From the NCBI GenBank assembly GCA_024648695.1, contig JACAVV010000009.1, forward strand, positions 125,729 to 189,728: a stretch of 64,000 nt of DNA, written 5' to 3'. The notes beneath the pieces were generated by a model. The model had not been told where the DNA came from. It searched no databases and was given only the letters and a program-made list of their open reading frames with translations. This stretch comes from Nitrospina sp. GTDB lineage: Bacteria > Nitrospinota > Nitrospinia > Nitrospinales > JACRGP01. Every line of letters starts with the position of its first letter. Position 1 is the stretch's first letter. The translations under genes were made by a program, and so were the position numbers. This document shows, piece by piece, positions 16,854-27,700 of the stretch.

Positions 16854-19076
16854 TTAACCGAACAAATAGGAAAACTGGATCAATCCATAAATAACCAATA
16901 TCCAGCCTGCAACCTTTTGTGCTAACAAGGCTTTGTTATTATGGAGTTCATCGTGAATTTTTAAAGTTTCAACTTCTACATAAGGTATGGGCGAACGGCG
17001 GAACCAGCCCGTGATGCGTGCATTGTCGCCCAGCAGGTCCCGGCCCCGTAAGACACCAAACATAAACTCAAAGGTTTTATGTGGCAATTTTTGATCCAGA
17101 ATAATGGGGCCGGTGTCGTCCTTAAGGATGTATTCCCCCGAGCCAAAAGGCTTTTTTTCTTCGACACCCAAAAGGGACCCGACCAGCTTGACCGGTTCTG
17201 GTTTGAAATCTGTTGCCGTCTTGTTTTTCATAATTTTTTCCACTTTGACCAAAGGAAACAAGTCATCATTTCCATACATCCCTTTCGCTCTTATTAAAAG
17301 AGCCAGCCCTGCCATAACCAACAAGGGGCTCAACCACGCCGTTTTAATTGGAAAACAAAATAGAATAAAAAACAGCCCTAACAACATTCCGGGAGCCCAC
17401 ATTAGCCGGACTTGCTTTTTAACCGAAGCATCCACCTTTTCAGGAGGTGGATTCTTGACATAACAAATCAAATCCTCACCCAAATCAGACGCTTGCCCGG
17501 ATAAATAATAAAACCGCAGGGCCAACAAAGGATGCGTGGAAAGCGATTGAAAAAAGGTCGACCAGGGGTTTTCATTTTCCCATTTCACCCAATTCACCAT
17601 GGATTGCCTTTGGGCTCCATCGTTAAAATGAGTCCAGGGAGAAACGGACAAATAGTTTGACGCTGTAAATGCCCTGGCCATAACCGGGTCCAAGATTCCA
17701 AAGGCTCCCACAGCTTCAAGGATCGTAGTCCTTCCATCTCCCTTGATTTCGCGTTCGGATACGGGTTTACTACAAACCCCGCACTTGTCTTCCCAAATTT
17801 GTTCCGGCAATAAGGCGGATTTGCAGGTTGCACACCACAATTGAGTGCGGGTTTGTCTATCAACTCCCCCCATCGCAAATGCTATTTTTCCAAGAGCAGT
17901 TACCAGGGCATTAGGATTTTTAGTAGCTTCAACCGCAAATTGATCTGCATGCAGTTCCCTGGCACGGGCAAACTTGATATTCATAAACTGGAACACAAAA
18001 TAGGCTAAATGAACAAAATAGGCCAACACAAACGACAAACGGCTGGGAACCTTACTATAGTCCTCCTTCCCGTAGTCACTGTCCGGCATGATGATCAACC
18101 AATGGTACAGGGCCGACAGCAAAAAGGGGATCATTTGAGAAGCCGTCATCAAAAAGAGCTCCTTGCTTTTAATGTGGCCTATTTCATGTGCCACCACCGC
18201 CTGAACTTCTTCTTCATCCAGCAAGTTCATCAAACCCTTGGTAAGAATCAATCGTGCGTTTTGATGATTTTTTCCATATGAAAACGCATTGGGAACCCCA
18301 TCGGGAAGCAATCCGACCCTGGGAAAGGCCAAACCATCCTTGTCACAAACAGCGTTAATAAATTTGTTTAAATGCGGCGGCAAATCAGAGGTGCTAACCC
18401 AGTCGACAGAATAAAAATAGTCGACAGATTTATCCATCAGGTAAGTGGCTCCAAAAAATTGGACAATAGCGATAACTGCAAAAATTTCTATTCCCAGATA
18501 TAAGGAAACCACTTTAAAATAAGTCAATAAGCCCAGAAATAAAAAAAGGGTTCCATAGGTTACCAAAAAGGGCATTTTTGCAAATTTTGATAGGTCCGGA
18601 AGCGGCGAGGCTTTTTGCCGTTTACTTTTGGATTTGCTTCCAGTTTTTTTGGAAATTGTCTTTTCTTCTAAAATGGATGAAGACGTAGCCCCTTGGGCAA
18701 CTTTGATCCCCTTGGAAGATGACGATGCTCCGGTACCCGGGGCATTCTTAAAAACCACTTTACCCATAAGATTCAATTTTCCATCATCGAACCAAAGGCT
18801 TTTGGAAGCCTGACACCTATAAACAACCAGCTTCTCACCCAGCAATGGTAATTTGTGCATGGCCTTACCGGTTTTGGGACTTTTCAGGTCAGATTGAGTG
18901 ACCTTGTTCAATGACATTTTTAAAGCCTGAGCCAGGGAATCAGGTTGTCTGGAAAAGTTCAGCACCTTATTTTCCGGGAGTAGAATTCCCTTGCATTGCG
19001 GGCATTGGTCCAGTTCCACCCCTTGTTTGGTTTTGGCATGGCGTAAAGAAACGGTATTACACCTGGGACATTTCAT
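16854..19076 (-). CDS. M48-family membrane metallopeptidase with zinc ribbons
   Basis: This is an integral-membrane zinc peptidase of the M48 (HtpX/Ste24-like) type, likely in envelope protein quality control. The catalytic HEIGH motif is at about residues 297-301 (VVAHEIGHIKSKE), with transmembrane helices near 172-215 and others after the motif. The N-terminus is a zf-TFIIB-like zinc ribbon (MKCPRC...CPQCKGILLPE). A second CxxC ribbon lies after the peptidase core (LWCATCK...CGVCSKPV). The C-terminal 130 residues hold an OB-like domain (RITGWFRRSPIPYVEV) and a final membrane helix. I place the start at the ATG at 19076, which has AAGG 6 bases upstream and begins directly at the zinc ribbon. 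The frame can be extended to 19097. Confidence 0.88.
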   Translation of the reverse strand: MKCPRCNTVSLRHAKTKQGVELDQCPQCKGILLPENKVLNFSRQPDSLAQALKMSLNKVTQSDLKSPKTGKAMHKLPLLGEKLVVYRCQASKSLWFDDGKLNLMGKVVFKNAPGTGASSSSKGIKVAQGATSSSILEEKTISKKTGSKSKSKRQKASPLPDLSKFAKMPFLVTYGTLFLFLGLLTYFKVVSLYLGIEIFAVIAIVQFFGATYLMDKSVDYFYSVDWVSTSDLPPHLNKFINAVCDKDGLAFPRVGLLPDGVPNAFSYGKNHQNARLILTKGLMNLLDEEEVQAVVAHEIGHIKSKELFLMTASQMIPFLLSALYHWLIIMPDSDYGKEDYSKVPSRLSFVLAYFVHLAYFVFQFMNIKFARARELHADQFAVEATKNPNALVTALGKIAFAMGGVDRQTRTQLWCATCKSALLPEQIWEDKCGVCSKPVSEREIKGDGRTTILEAVGAFGILDPVMARAFTASNYLSVSPWTHFNDGAQRQSMVNWVKWENENPWSTFFQSLSTHPLLALRFYYLSGQASDLGEDLICYVKNPPPEKVDASVKKQVRLMWAPGMLLGLFFILFCFPIKTAWLSPLLVMAGLALLIRAKGMYGNDDLFPLVKVEKIMKNKTATDFKPEPVKLVGSLLGVEEKKPFGSGEYILKDDTGPIILDQKLPHKTFEFMFGVLRGRDLLGDNARITGWFRRSPIPYVEVETLKIHDELHNNKALLAQKVAGWILVIYGLIQFSYLFG

Positions 19077-19437
19077 GGAAAACCTTAACCCATCCAATTT
19101 GGAATATTATTAAATTAGAAATTTTCCAAACTAACAAAACTAGTGGAAAGAAACGATACATTCAGAAATCCTGGCATTCGAAACTTCCAAAGGACTTTTT
19201 AAGTTTTTAATATTATAGTATAAGGTGAACTTTTACAAAGAGATTCAGCATTTTAATTTTTTCTATTCAGTTGTTTTTAAAAAAGAAAAACGTCCGCAAT
19301 GTCTAAATGGTTTCGGTTAAATTTACTAATAATAAGGTAAGGAAAAAGGCCGCATCCATTCGTAATGGTTTCGGCCAAATTCGAAGGTTTACTTAAAAAT
19401 TGAAACCTCTTAAAATGCTTCAAATTCTTACAAAGGC
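19077..19437. promoter_or_regulatory. Divergent intergenic region with a hairpin
   Basis: This gap of 361 bases separates the divergent M48 peptidase and c-di-GMP genes and contains no ORF of interest. A strong hairpin lies at 19348-19376: GGCCG and CGGCC outer arms with an inner CCATT/AATGG stem. It is about 60 bases before the start of the plus-strand gene. A degenerate copy of its 3' half (AATGGTTTCGGTTAAATTT) is at 19306-19324, versus AATGGTTTCGGCCAAATTC at 19364-19382. It could be a leader structure or an operator. No T-run follows, so it is not a typical terminator. Confidence 0.45.
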
Positions 19438-21576
19438 ATGGAGACTATAAAGCTAATGGATGTTGAATCCAAAATAGATTTATTAAAAAAAGTCGATTTC
19501 CTGGGATTTTTCCATGAATCCACCCTGGAACGCATCGCAGAGGAAAGCCGGGAAATTCTCCTTTCGGCCGGTGATATTCTTTTTAATGAAGGGGATTCAG
19601 GCTCCACAATGTACATCATTCTTGCCGGACAAATTGAAATATATAAGGACGAGACCCCCATAAATGCTCTCGGCCCAGGAAACTATGTGGGAGAAATGGC
19701 TCTCATTGAATCGCAAATCCGCTCTGCCAGTATTCGCGCCTTGACCCCATGCAGTTTGTTGGAAATCAATGATGATCAATTCAAAAAATATTTTGCCTCC
19801 CAACCGCAATCCTTACTGGCCATCATGAAAACCCTTTTGGCTCGAGGCCGAAAGTCACAGGCCGCCGAAAAGCCCAAGCCAAAAGTGGAGGACAGCCCGG
19901 AAAAACTGGTGCTTCCTTTGGAAAGTATTCTCGATGAAACGTCCAACGAAATATATCTTTTCGATCCCATTTTTTTAAAATTTACACACGTCAATACGGG
20001 AGGGCGTCAAAACCTGGGATATAGCCTCGATGAATTGAAAGAAATGACCCCCCTGGACATCGCTCCAGAATTTACTGAAGATGAATTTGAAAGCCTGATC
20101 CGTCCCCTAAGAAAGGGAACCAAAGCCATCCTCGTTATAGAAACCGAGTTCCAGCGAAAAAACGGGAGCCAGTATCCGGTCGAAATCCGACTTCAACTTT
20201 CTCACACCAAGGAAACCCTTCTTTTTCTGGCAACGGTCCAGAATATTTCTGAAAGAAAACAGTTTGAAGCCACCATCAAGCAAATGGCTTACTATGATCC
20301 CTTAACCGGTCTCCCTAATCGCAACCTTCTTAACGACAGAATCGCTTTGGCCCTCAATCAGGCCCATCGCAACAAGGACCTGGTTGCAGTAATGTTTCTG
20401 GACCTAGATAATTTTAAAATGATCAATGATTCCATGGGACACGAAGCGGGCGACATTTTATTGAAATCCGTGGCGCAACGTCTCATTGGTTGTCTTAGAA
20501 AGGTAGACACGGTATCACGAATGGGGGGCGACGAGTTTATCATCCTCGCTTGCGGACTCAAAAACGCGAAAGACGCCAGCGTCCTGGCCCAAAAAATCCT
20601 GAATACCTTTAAGTCTCCTATCATGATTAAAAAATCTGAAGTTCATATTGGTACAAGTATTGGTATTGCATTGTTTCCCAGCGATGGACAGGAAGCCCAT
20701 ACCTTGCTTAAAAATGCCGACATGGCCATGTATCGGGCAAAAGAGGACGGAAAAAATAATTTTCAAATGTACACCCAGGGTATGCACGCAAGGGCGCAAG
20801 AACGTATTGCCCTGGAAAAAAACCTGAGAAGGGCTCTGGAACAAAAAGAATTCACCATGTACTATCAACCCAAGATCCATTTGGAATCGGGGAAAGTAAC
20901 AGGAATGGAGGCCCTGCTGAGATGGATTGATCCCGAACTGGGTTTGGTAACGCCTCAGGAGTTCATCCCTGTAGCCGAAGAAACACGATTGATTATACCG
21001 TTAGGAGAGTGGATTCTTGGCGAATGCTGTCAACAAATAAAAAACTGGAATGCCCTAGGTTTCGATGATATTAACATCGCAGTAAATATTTCTGTTTTGC
21101 AATTCAACCAACCCAATCTTTTAAAACTCATTCAAAACACAATTGCGGAAAAGGGTATCAACCCTAAAAACCTCGAACTTGAAATCACCGAAACGCTCTT
21201 GCTCAAAGACAACGCCACCACCATCGCGACTCTTGATGCTCTCGACAAATTGGGCGTGAGTCTGACCATCGATGACTTTGGAACCGGCTATTCCTCTTTG
21301 AGTTATTTAAACAGCATGCCTATCAAATCCATTAAAATCGACCAGTCCTTTATTCAAAAATTCAAGGATGGCGGACCTAATTTGGCCATCACCAAAACCA
21401 TTGTGGCCATGGGAAAAAACCTGGGACTGAAAGTGATTGCTGAGGGCATTGAAACTGAAGATCAAAAAGATTTTCTGGTATCCCTGGGATGTCATGAAGG
21501 GCAAGGCTATTTATTCAGTCGACCTCTGGAAATTGAGCAGGCAACCAGGTTTTTAATTGATATCAACAGATCCTGA
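19438..21576 (+). CDS. c-di-GMP turnover protein: cNMP-binding, PAS, GGDEF and EAL domains
   Basis: This 712-residue cytoplasmic protein probably makes or degrades cyclic di-GMP in response to a small ligand. A cyclic-nucleotide-binding domain covers about residues 17-135 (GDILFNEGDSGSTMYIILAG, GEMALIESQIRSASI). A PAS domain follows at about 160-275 (NTGGRQNLGYSLDEL). The GGDEF motif is intact at 363-367 and is preceded by an RxxD inhibitory site (RKVD). The EAL motif is intact at 491-493 (MEALLRW), with DDFGTGYSSLSYL further on. Both catalytic halves keep their key residues, so either activity is possible. There are no membrane segments. The gene is divergent from the M48 peptidase and convergent with the DUF547 gene. 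Confidence 0.92.
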   Translation: METIKLMDVESKIDLLKKVDFLGFFHESTLERIAEESREILLSAGDILFNEGDSGSTMYIILAGQIEIYKDETPINALGPGNYVGEMALIESQIRSASIRALTPCSLLEINDDQFKKYFASQPQSLLAIMKTLLARGRKSQAAEKPKPKVEDSPEKLVLPLESILDETSNEIYLFDPIFLKFTHVNTGGRQNLGYSLDELKEMTPLDIAPEFTEDEFESLIRPLRKGTKAILVIETEFQRKNGSQYPVEIRLQLSHTKETLLFLATVQNISERKQFEATIKQMAYYDPLTGLPNRNLLNDRIALALNQAHRNKDLVAVMFLDLDNFKMINDSMGHEAGDILLKSVAQRLIGCLRKVDTVSRMGGDEFIILACGLKNAKDASVLAQKILNTFKSPIMIKKSEVHIGTSIGIALFPSDGQEAHTLLKNADMAMYRAKEDGKNNFQMYTQGMHARAQERIALEKNLRRALEQKEFTMYYQPKIHLESGKVTGMEALLRWIDPELGLVTPQEFIPVAEETRLIIPLGEWILGECCQQIKNWNALGFDDINIAVNISVLQFNQPNLLKLIQNTIAEKGINPKNLELEITETLLLKDNATTIATLDALDKLGVSLTIDDFGTGYSSLSYLNSMPIKSIKIDQSFIQKFKDGGPNLAITKTIVAMGKNLGLKVIAEGIETEDQKDFLVSLGCHEGQGYLFSRPLEIEQATRFLIDINRS

Positions 21577-21610
21577 AAATTGAAATCACTGGGATATGTC
21601 TTTTAATCTT

Positions 21611-21693
21611 AAAAAAAACGCGGAATTAATTCACCACCATATGTGAGGGATGCGGGCCCTATTGCCCTGGGTGATGGTAAAATCAATTCCGCG
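21611..21693 (-). terminator. Rho-independent terminator downstream of the DUF547 gene
   Basis: The arms CGCGGAATT (21619-21627) and AATTCCGCG (21685-21693) pair perfectly, and the sequence between them extends the stem imperfectly. On the minus strand the stem is followed by a run of eight T (21611-21618 on the plus strand reads as A). It lies between the convergent c-di-GMP and DUF547 genes and may stop transcription from both sides, although the T-run serves only the minus strand. Confidence 0.75.
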
Positions 21694-21737
21694 CTTGACT
21701 ATAATTATAAAATAAGCATTGGATATTTTCTATAGTT

Positions 21738-22559
21738 TTAAGATTTTATTTCATTCAAATCCCAATCGTAGTCAATATATTTAACTTTGACATCGGATCC
21801 TTGCAGAGCCGCCTGATCTTTAGAAGGAGCGTAATGTTTCACGAAAGACAGAACGCCCCCCTGGGATTCAAAATCTTCCTCGAACCAATCGAATATGTGG
21901 GACAAATAAACGTTCCTGCCCTCTACCCTGAGACCTTTTCCCGGATTAGCAAGGAATAGCGAGGCCTGATCATCAAGTTGCGCGTCTAGATTATTCGAAG
22001 TGTAGGCTTCTTTTCTAAGGTCGGGACAACTTACTGAAGCACAAACGATAGCAAGATGAATACGCGGTTCGCCCATTTTTCTCAAAATTTTATGTTCTAT
22101 TTCATCCAGCGATCGTTCCTTGCCTCCAACGAAACCCACCGGACGTTTCCAGACAGAGGTGAACAAACTTCCAACATCCTTGATACTTTGCACAGGATAA
22201 TGGTCCACCACCATCTTCACCGCGAAAACGTTGTAGGTGTTGATCCAGAACGCCAGTTTTTCCTTATGCCCGTTCAGGGAATCGGGAGAGAAGTTTTTCA
22301 GTGCATTAATGATCTTGCCAAATTTCGGATCGACCTTCATTCCTTTATAGTCAACGGCATTCAATCGAACGCCAGCCAGGGTCGTTGTGGACACATGCTT
22401 TTTCAGCAATTGATCCCAACCCGAAAAATCGAACGCACTGACTGGAGATACCAACAAGAAAAAAGCGATGGCTACGAGTCCGGATTTAAATCCAGCTGAG
22501 TCCCATTGAACCCGCGCTGACCTGTAATTCATTAATTTGTTTTCAAGAACTACTTGCAT
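21738..22559 (-). CDS. DUF547 exported protein
   Basis: This exported protein of the DUF547 family has no known biochemical function. The two family blocks are clear: KLAFWINTYNVFAVKMVV near residue 80 and IHLAIVCASVSCPDLR near residue 165 of the mature protein, the latter with two Cys that may pair. A signal peptide (GLVAIAFFLLVSPVSAFDF) follows a basic N-terminus. I start at the ATG at 22559, which has AAGGG about 8 bases upstream; the frame remains open to a TTG at 22577, and an ATG 27 bases inside is also possible. It is convergent with the c-di-GMP gene and divergent from the HAD phosphatase. Confidence 0.85.
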   Translation of the reverse strand: MQVVLENKLMNYRSARVQWDSAGFKSGLVAIAFFLLVSPVSAFDFSGWDQLLKKHVSTTTLAGVRLNAVDYKGMKVDPKFGKIINALKNFSPDSLNGHKEKLAFWINTYNVFAVKMVVDHYPVQSIKDVGSLFTSVWKRPVGFVGGKERSLDEIEHKILRKMGEPRIHLAIVCASVSCPDLRKEAYTSNNLDAQLDDQASLFLANPGKGLRVEGRNVYLSHIFDWFEEDFESQGGVLSFVKHYAPSKDQAALQGSDVKVKYIDYDWDLNEIKS

Positions 22560-22672
22560 CCTCATTACCCTTCCCAATAAAATAATAAAAACCTTCGTTT
22601 ACCATTTGGTCTTTCATACCACCTAAACCTTACACGGATTCATAAAAATGATTCTTCACCTGAAGCTCCCCC

Positions 22673-23521
22673 ATGAATAAGCTTTACATTTCCGATCTCG
22701 ACGGCACTTTACTCACGCCGGAAAGCACTCTACCCCCTTCTGCAATGAAACGATTGAACTATTTAATCGGACGCGGATTGAAATTCACAATCGCCACCGC
22801 CAGAAATTACGACTCGGTACACCCTATTCTCTCCGGACTCGACTTCAAATTTCCAGTGATTTTATTCAACGGTGTCTATCTCACGGATTTCCACACAGGA
22901 AAGAATATCTCGGACTCACACTTTCTCCATCAAGACCTCATGGATCGCATGATCGACCCCATTCTTGAACAGGGATTGGACCCCTTTGTATATACCTACG
23001 GAGAAAAGCACCAGGTCCTGTATCGCAACATTAATAATGCGGGAGCGCAGGCTTATTTCGACAGCCTGGCTGGCGCAGGTCGCTTGCAGTTCACTGAAAA
23101 TTACCATTGGCATCCGGACCATGACATCTCCGGTTTGTTACTGATTGACCAGAAACAAGCCCTGCAACCTGTGTACGAGCATTTCAGCGAAAAATTCCAC
23201 TCCGACATCAGCATGTACTTCGCAGAGGATATTTACCATTCGGGTTTCTTTTGGCTCCAGATTTTTCACCGCCACGCCAACAAAGGGAATATGGTCAAAT
23301 ACCTTGCCAAACACCTTAACATCCCCTTGTCGGATGTTGTCGTGTTTGGCGATTATCTAAACGACCTGGACATGTTTGAAATAGCAGGACACTCGGTCGC
23401 CGTCGCAAATGCCCTTCCGGAAATCAAACAAGCCGCCAAAGAAGTCATAGGCAGTAACCAGGAATTTGCAGTGATTGATTTCCTGGAAAATCGGGGCTTT
23501 GGAAAACTGGACGGAATTTAA
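22673..23521 (+). CDS. HAD-superfamily hydrolase, Cof type
   Basis: This is a cytoplasmic haloacid dehalogenase-fold phosphatase of the Cof/IIB type, acting on sugar phosphates or similar small phosphates. Motif I is D8-L-D10-G-T (SDLDGTLLTPE). The central cap domain follows, then the motif IV block (VVVFGDYLNDLDMFEIAG) near residue 225. The 282-residue length is standard. Some family members hydrolyse phosphorylated vitamins or flavin nucleotides; the substrate here cannot be predicted. It is separated by 95 bases from the parvulin gene on the same strand. Confidence 0.92.
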   Translation: MNKLYISDLDGTLLTPESTLPPSAMKRLNYLIGRGLKFTIATARNYDSVHPILSGLDFKFPVILFNGVYLTDFHTGKNISDSHFLHQDLMDRMIDPILEQGLDPFVYTYGEKHQVLYRNINNAGAQAYFDSLAGAGRLQFTENYHWHPDHDISGLLLIDQKQALQPVYEHFSEKFHSDISMYFAEDIYHSGFFWLQIFHRHANKGNMVKYLAKHLNIPLSDVVVFGDYLNDLDMFEIAGHSVAVANALPEIKQAAKEVIGSNQEFAVIDFLENRGFGKLDGI

Positions 23522-23616
23522 TGCCAAAACAGAAAATATTAGGTAGAATAAAAAGTAATACTAAATTTCCTCAATCCACAGAAAAATTAATTGTTTGATA
23601 TATAGGAATAAGGTTC

Positions 23617-24258
23617 ATGTCTGAAAAACAACCCGAAGAAGCAGAAAACACTATATTCGAGCGTGATAAAACCGCCAAAGGACCCGAAGTCCAGGCTCCC
23701 GATCCTTCAAAAATAAAAGTACCGTTAAAAAAACCGCGAAAAGTCTTTGTACCGAAGAAGGTGAAGTACAAATCGGACAAACCTATGGAGTATCGGGTCC
23801 GGCATATTCGCGTATCGTCTACGGAAGCCGCTCAATTGTTCCGACAAAGCATTCTCGATTTTCAAAAGGAATTGGCAGATCAGCCTACCGACGATCCGGA
23901 TAAAGAATTTGAAGACCGCACCAAGGTGGAAAATTTTTTCGCTCGCGTCGCCAAAAAATACAGCACCTGTCCGAGCAAAGGACTGGGTGGCGAGTTAGGA
24001 TGGATCTCCAAAAACATGGAAACCCAGGATGACCGAATCGATCAACAATTGATCGACGCCGTAATGGAAACAGAGAAATTTGTCATTCCTGAGCCGGTGA
24101 AAACCACACTGGGCGTGCACATTATTTTGAATTGCGAAAGCCGTATTGACAAGAGCGCTGAGAAAAAATCACAGGAACCCGCGATGGACCCGCGCTACGA
24201 AGCCATGATGGCCCGCCCGGATGCCCAGGCACCGACACGCAAAGACATCCCGACCTGA
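23617..24258 (+). CDS. Parvulin-type (PpiC) peptidyl-prolyl isomerase domain protein
   Basis: This is a probable prolyl isomerase of the parvulin family. The rotamase core begins around residue 58 (YRVRHIRVSSTEAAQ), continues through FARVAKKYSTCPSKGLGGELGW, and closes with PVKTTLGVHIILN, the usual end of the domain. The N-terminal 55 residues are polar and basic with many Pro and Lys. There is no signal peptide, so unlike SurA or PrsA it is probably cytoplasmic. The C-terminus (MMARPDAQAPTRKDIPT) is disordered. The stop lies only two bases from the stop of the convergent giant gene A. Confidence 0.83.
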   Translation: MSEKQPEEAENTIFERDKTAKGPEVQAPDPSKIKVPLKKPRKVFVPKKVKYKSDKPMEYRVRHIRVSSTEAAQLFRQSILDFQKELADQPTDDPDKEFEDRTKVENFFARVAKKYSTCPSKGLGGELGWISKNMETQDDRIDQQLIDAVMETEKFVIPEPVKTTLGVHIILNCESRIDKSAEKKSQEPAMDPRYEAMMARPDAQAPTRKDIPT

Positions 24259-24260
24259 GC

Positions 24261-24737
24261 CTAATTCAAACCGCTGAAATTGGGTGTGTGAAGGGCTTGG
24301 GAGTCCTGATTGTCGCCGATGAACTCCATGGCGAATCCGGTGGAGGTGTCCTGGACGACTACGGCTCCCCAAAACTGGAGCTGGGTGATGTCCGGATAGC
24401 CGCGCCCCTTACTGTCTCCGTTACCTAGCAAATGGTTGGGATCGGATGCGATGGGTGAAAATAACAACTGTCCGTGCCTGCTGGATTCAGGATCGGTGAT
24501 GACAAACTTACTGTCTTCCAATCCAAAGGGATTGATGAAGGGATGGTTGCTGTGTACCACAAAAACTTTTTGGGTTTCTCCGGAATTGACGGTGAAGGCC
24601 AATGCACTGTTCACCAAAGTTCCCGAACTGGTCACCGCTTGCGCCCTGACACCGACCCTGGAGCTTAAATCCTGCAGGGAGGGATGGGACACGCCTATGA
24701 AGGTATAGGTAGCGCCGTCAGCCTGCCAATAGGGCGA
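24261..24737 (-). other. Shared C-terminal domain of giant protein A (158 aa)
   Basis: This region encodes the last 158 residues, from SPYWQADGATYTFIGVSHPS to the terminal FSGLN. Other conserved points are TQKVFVVHSN, GRGYPDITQL, FWGAVVV and GFAMEFIGDNQDS. The same domain closes proteins B, C, D and E. Confidence 0.9.
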
Positions 24738-27700
24738 CACGACAACCTCACCGGGTTCGAGGGGAAGTGGGGTCAATACGCCAGTGCTGTCCAACAGGGT
24801 GTAGGTGTGTTCTGTGTTGGTGCCAAGTGTTGCCTGAAATGGATTCGACAAGGTCACTACAAATGTTTCATCGCTTTCTGGGAACCCGTCATCGATTACG
24901 GTGATCGTTATGTCCTGGGTCGTGGTGGAAGCAGGAAACGTTAACGTTCCAGCGACCAATAAGTAGTCGGTACCTCCAGTTGCGCTCCCACCAGTCACCG
25001 CATAATCAACGGTTACGATGGAGGAGAAACTGTTGGATAAGGAAACAGGAATTGTTACTTCGGTTTCAGATTCCGATCCGTTCGAACTGGAACTGTCAAA
25101 TCCCACAGACGGATCGCCGTCGTCGTCGATAATGGTGAAGGTATGAACGGTGGTCGATGCCAGGTTTCCATTGGATAAGGTGAGGATCACCGTTTCGTCA
25201 CTTTCATCAAGGGTATCGTCTATAAGAGTAACGGTAATATTTTGTGTGGTGGTACCCGGATCAAAGGTCAGGGTGCCAGCGCTTAATGTGAAATCGGTTC
25301 CGCCCGAGGTGGCGGTTCCGCCTGTCACGGCGTAGTCCACCGTAACCGTATCCGAGGCTGAAGAACTGCTTAAGGTTATGGGAATGATGGCTTCTGCAAG
25401 CGATTCCAATCCACTTGAACTGCTAAGATCAAATCCCACCAAAGGTTCCGATTCATTATCGGCGATCGTGTAGGTATGCACGGTGTTGGTTCCCAAACTC
25501 ACATCGACGGGAGACGACAAGGTGATTTCGATGGTTTCATCGCCTTCATGCAGATTGTCGTCAACCACGGTGATGAGAATGGACTTCGTTTTGGTTCCTG
25601 CTGAGAAGGTCAAAGTTCCTTCGGTAATCGTGTAGTCGGTTCCACCACTTGCGGCGCTACCACCCGTCACGGCATAATCCACCGAACTGGTTCCATTGGC
25701 CTGGGTCAGGGATACGGAAAGATTCACTGCCGTGCTGGATTCATCCCCCGTACTAGAGGTCGAATCAAAAGCCAGGATCGCCGAGGGATTGGTATAAAAT
25801 TCCGATCCGCTCACTCCACTAAAGTCCAAAGTACTGGTAGACCCTTCTAAAAAGTCGTCATCAGCGCCCAAATCCAGGGCGGTGTTGACCACCAGGCCAC
25901 CGTTTAACGCTGTCACGTTCAACCCGGTGGAACCTGCGTCCATAACTCCGCCGCTTTCAGAGCTAATACTTACTGCGGTATCGGAAGAGCTGGTGGTGGT
26001 CACGCCGGCAAAGGTAATCGATTCATCGGCGCTCAAAGTAACCGTGGAATCGCCAGCGTCGAAGACCGTTCCATCCGCCATAATGATAGCTCCGCCGGTA
26101 CCCGCATCAGAGTTTTTATCAGAATCCGCCTCCACTCGAATAGCGCCGGTTCCGGTCATACCGCCATTTGCGGTAAATTGAATATCATTATCCGATTCCA
26201 GAGTAATTGTAGAACCCGTGACCGCATTATTTATATTTAGTGTAGAGGTGTTGCATTGCAGATCAACCACAATACTGCCGCCGGTTACCGTTTCCAGAGA
26301 AATATCGCCACAACCTGCCTTGGTCTTTCCTGTACCCGAAAGTAACTTAACGGAGACATTGCCTGTACCCGTAACCAGACTGGTGTCCGCATTCATGGCT
26401 ATTTCGGCGTTGCCGGAATCCCGATCACTATCGACCACACCTTCTGCCAGGTTTTCGTTGGCAATGATGCTGAGCGAGGCGTTATCCGTGTTGATGTTCG
26501 CATTGATCAATACACTCCGTCCTGCCTGCAGGGTCAAACCGCCGCCATCGCCTTCGGTATTGTCTACCATGATGGGATCGGAAACGGTGATATCATTATT
26601 CGCCTGAATGGTCACATCGGTTGGCGTCGATAACAAACTGGCCAGGTCTTCATTAGACAGAGTGATATCGCCGCCTTGCTGAACTTCAAAAACTGCGTTT
26701 GCCACCGGTTCCGAATCGGGACCGAACACATACACCGCGCCACAATCATTGGTACAGGTAAGCCCTACCCCGTTATCCTGAATCGCGCCCACCGCCAGGC
26801 GCGTACCATCCAAAGAAACCGACTGACCGAAACTTGCAAAATCATCCAGGAAAATATTGAGGTTGCCATTATCCAGATAACCGTCACCGATGATCTTGTC
26901 GAGAGTCCCTCCAGAAAAGGAGGTGTCGGTGAAGGAATATAGATGGACCGCACCACAACCGATGCCACAATTGCCGTTAGAACCGTCGTCTCCCGAAACC
27001 CCAATGGCCAAACGCATATCCTCCAGAGATACGGAACGACCCAAACCATCGTTATCATCCAGAGTCACGTCGATATTTTTTCCGGCAATAAAATTTCCGC
27101 CGATGATTCCTTCCTGATTGCCGCTGGCAAACAGGCTGTCACTAAAGGTGTACATATAAACCGCGCCGCACCCACTACAAGTGTTTCCAGACCCATCGTC
27201 TCCCGTCGCCCCTATGACCAGGCTGTTTCCATCCAGAGAAACCGAAACACCAAAGTTATCACTATTATCCAGAGTCAGGTTGATGTCTTTAGATCCCGTA
27301 TAACCGTCGCCAATGATACCTTCCAAGTTTGCACCGGAAAAGGTGTTATCGCTGAAACTATACAGATACACTGCACCGCAATCGGTGTCACAGGTTCCGG
27401 AAGACCCGTCATCGTTCACCGCACCAATGACCAAACGCGTATCGTCCAGCGAAACGGAACGGCCAAAACCGTCGGAATCACTCAGCGACACATCAACATT
27501 TTTATCACCCGTATAACCATCCCCGATAATTCCTTCCAAAGTGCCACCAGAAAAAACACCATCGCTGAAACTATACAGATACACCGCGCCACAATCGGTC
27601 GTGCAGGTTCCCTCGTCGCCATCGTCATTTACAGCTCCCACCGCCAGCCGGGTTTCATCGAGAGAAAGCGACTGACCAAACCGGTCGATATCGTCCAGAG

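Noticed and set aside
19348..19376. A c-di-GMP riboswitch before the GGDEF-EAL gene
   Set aside because: The hairpin lacks the conserved GEMM core sequence and tetraloop-receptor pattern, and there is no expression platform with a T-run.
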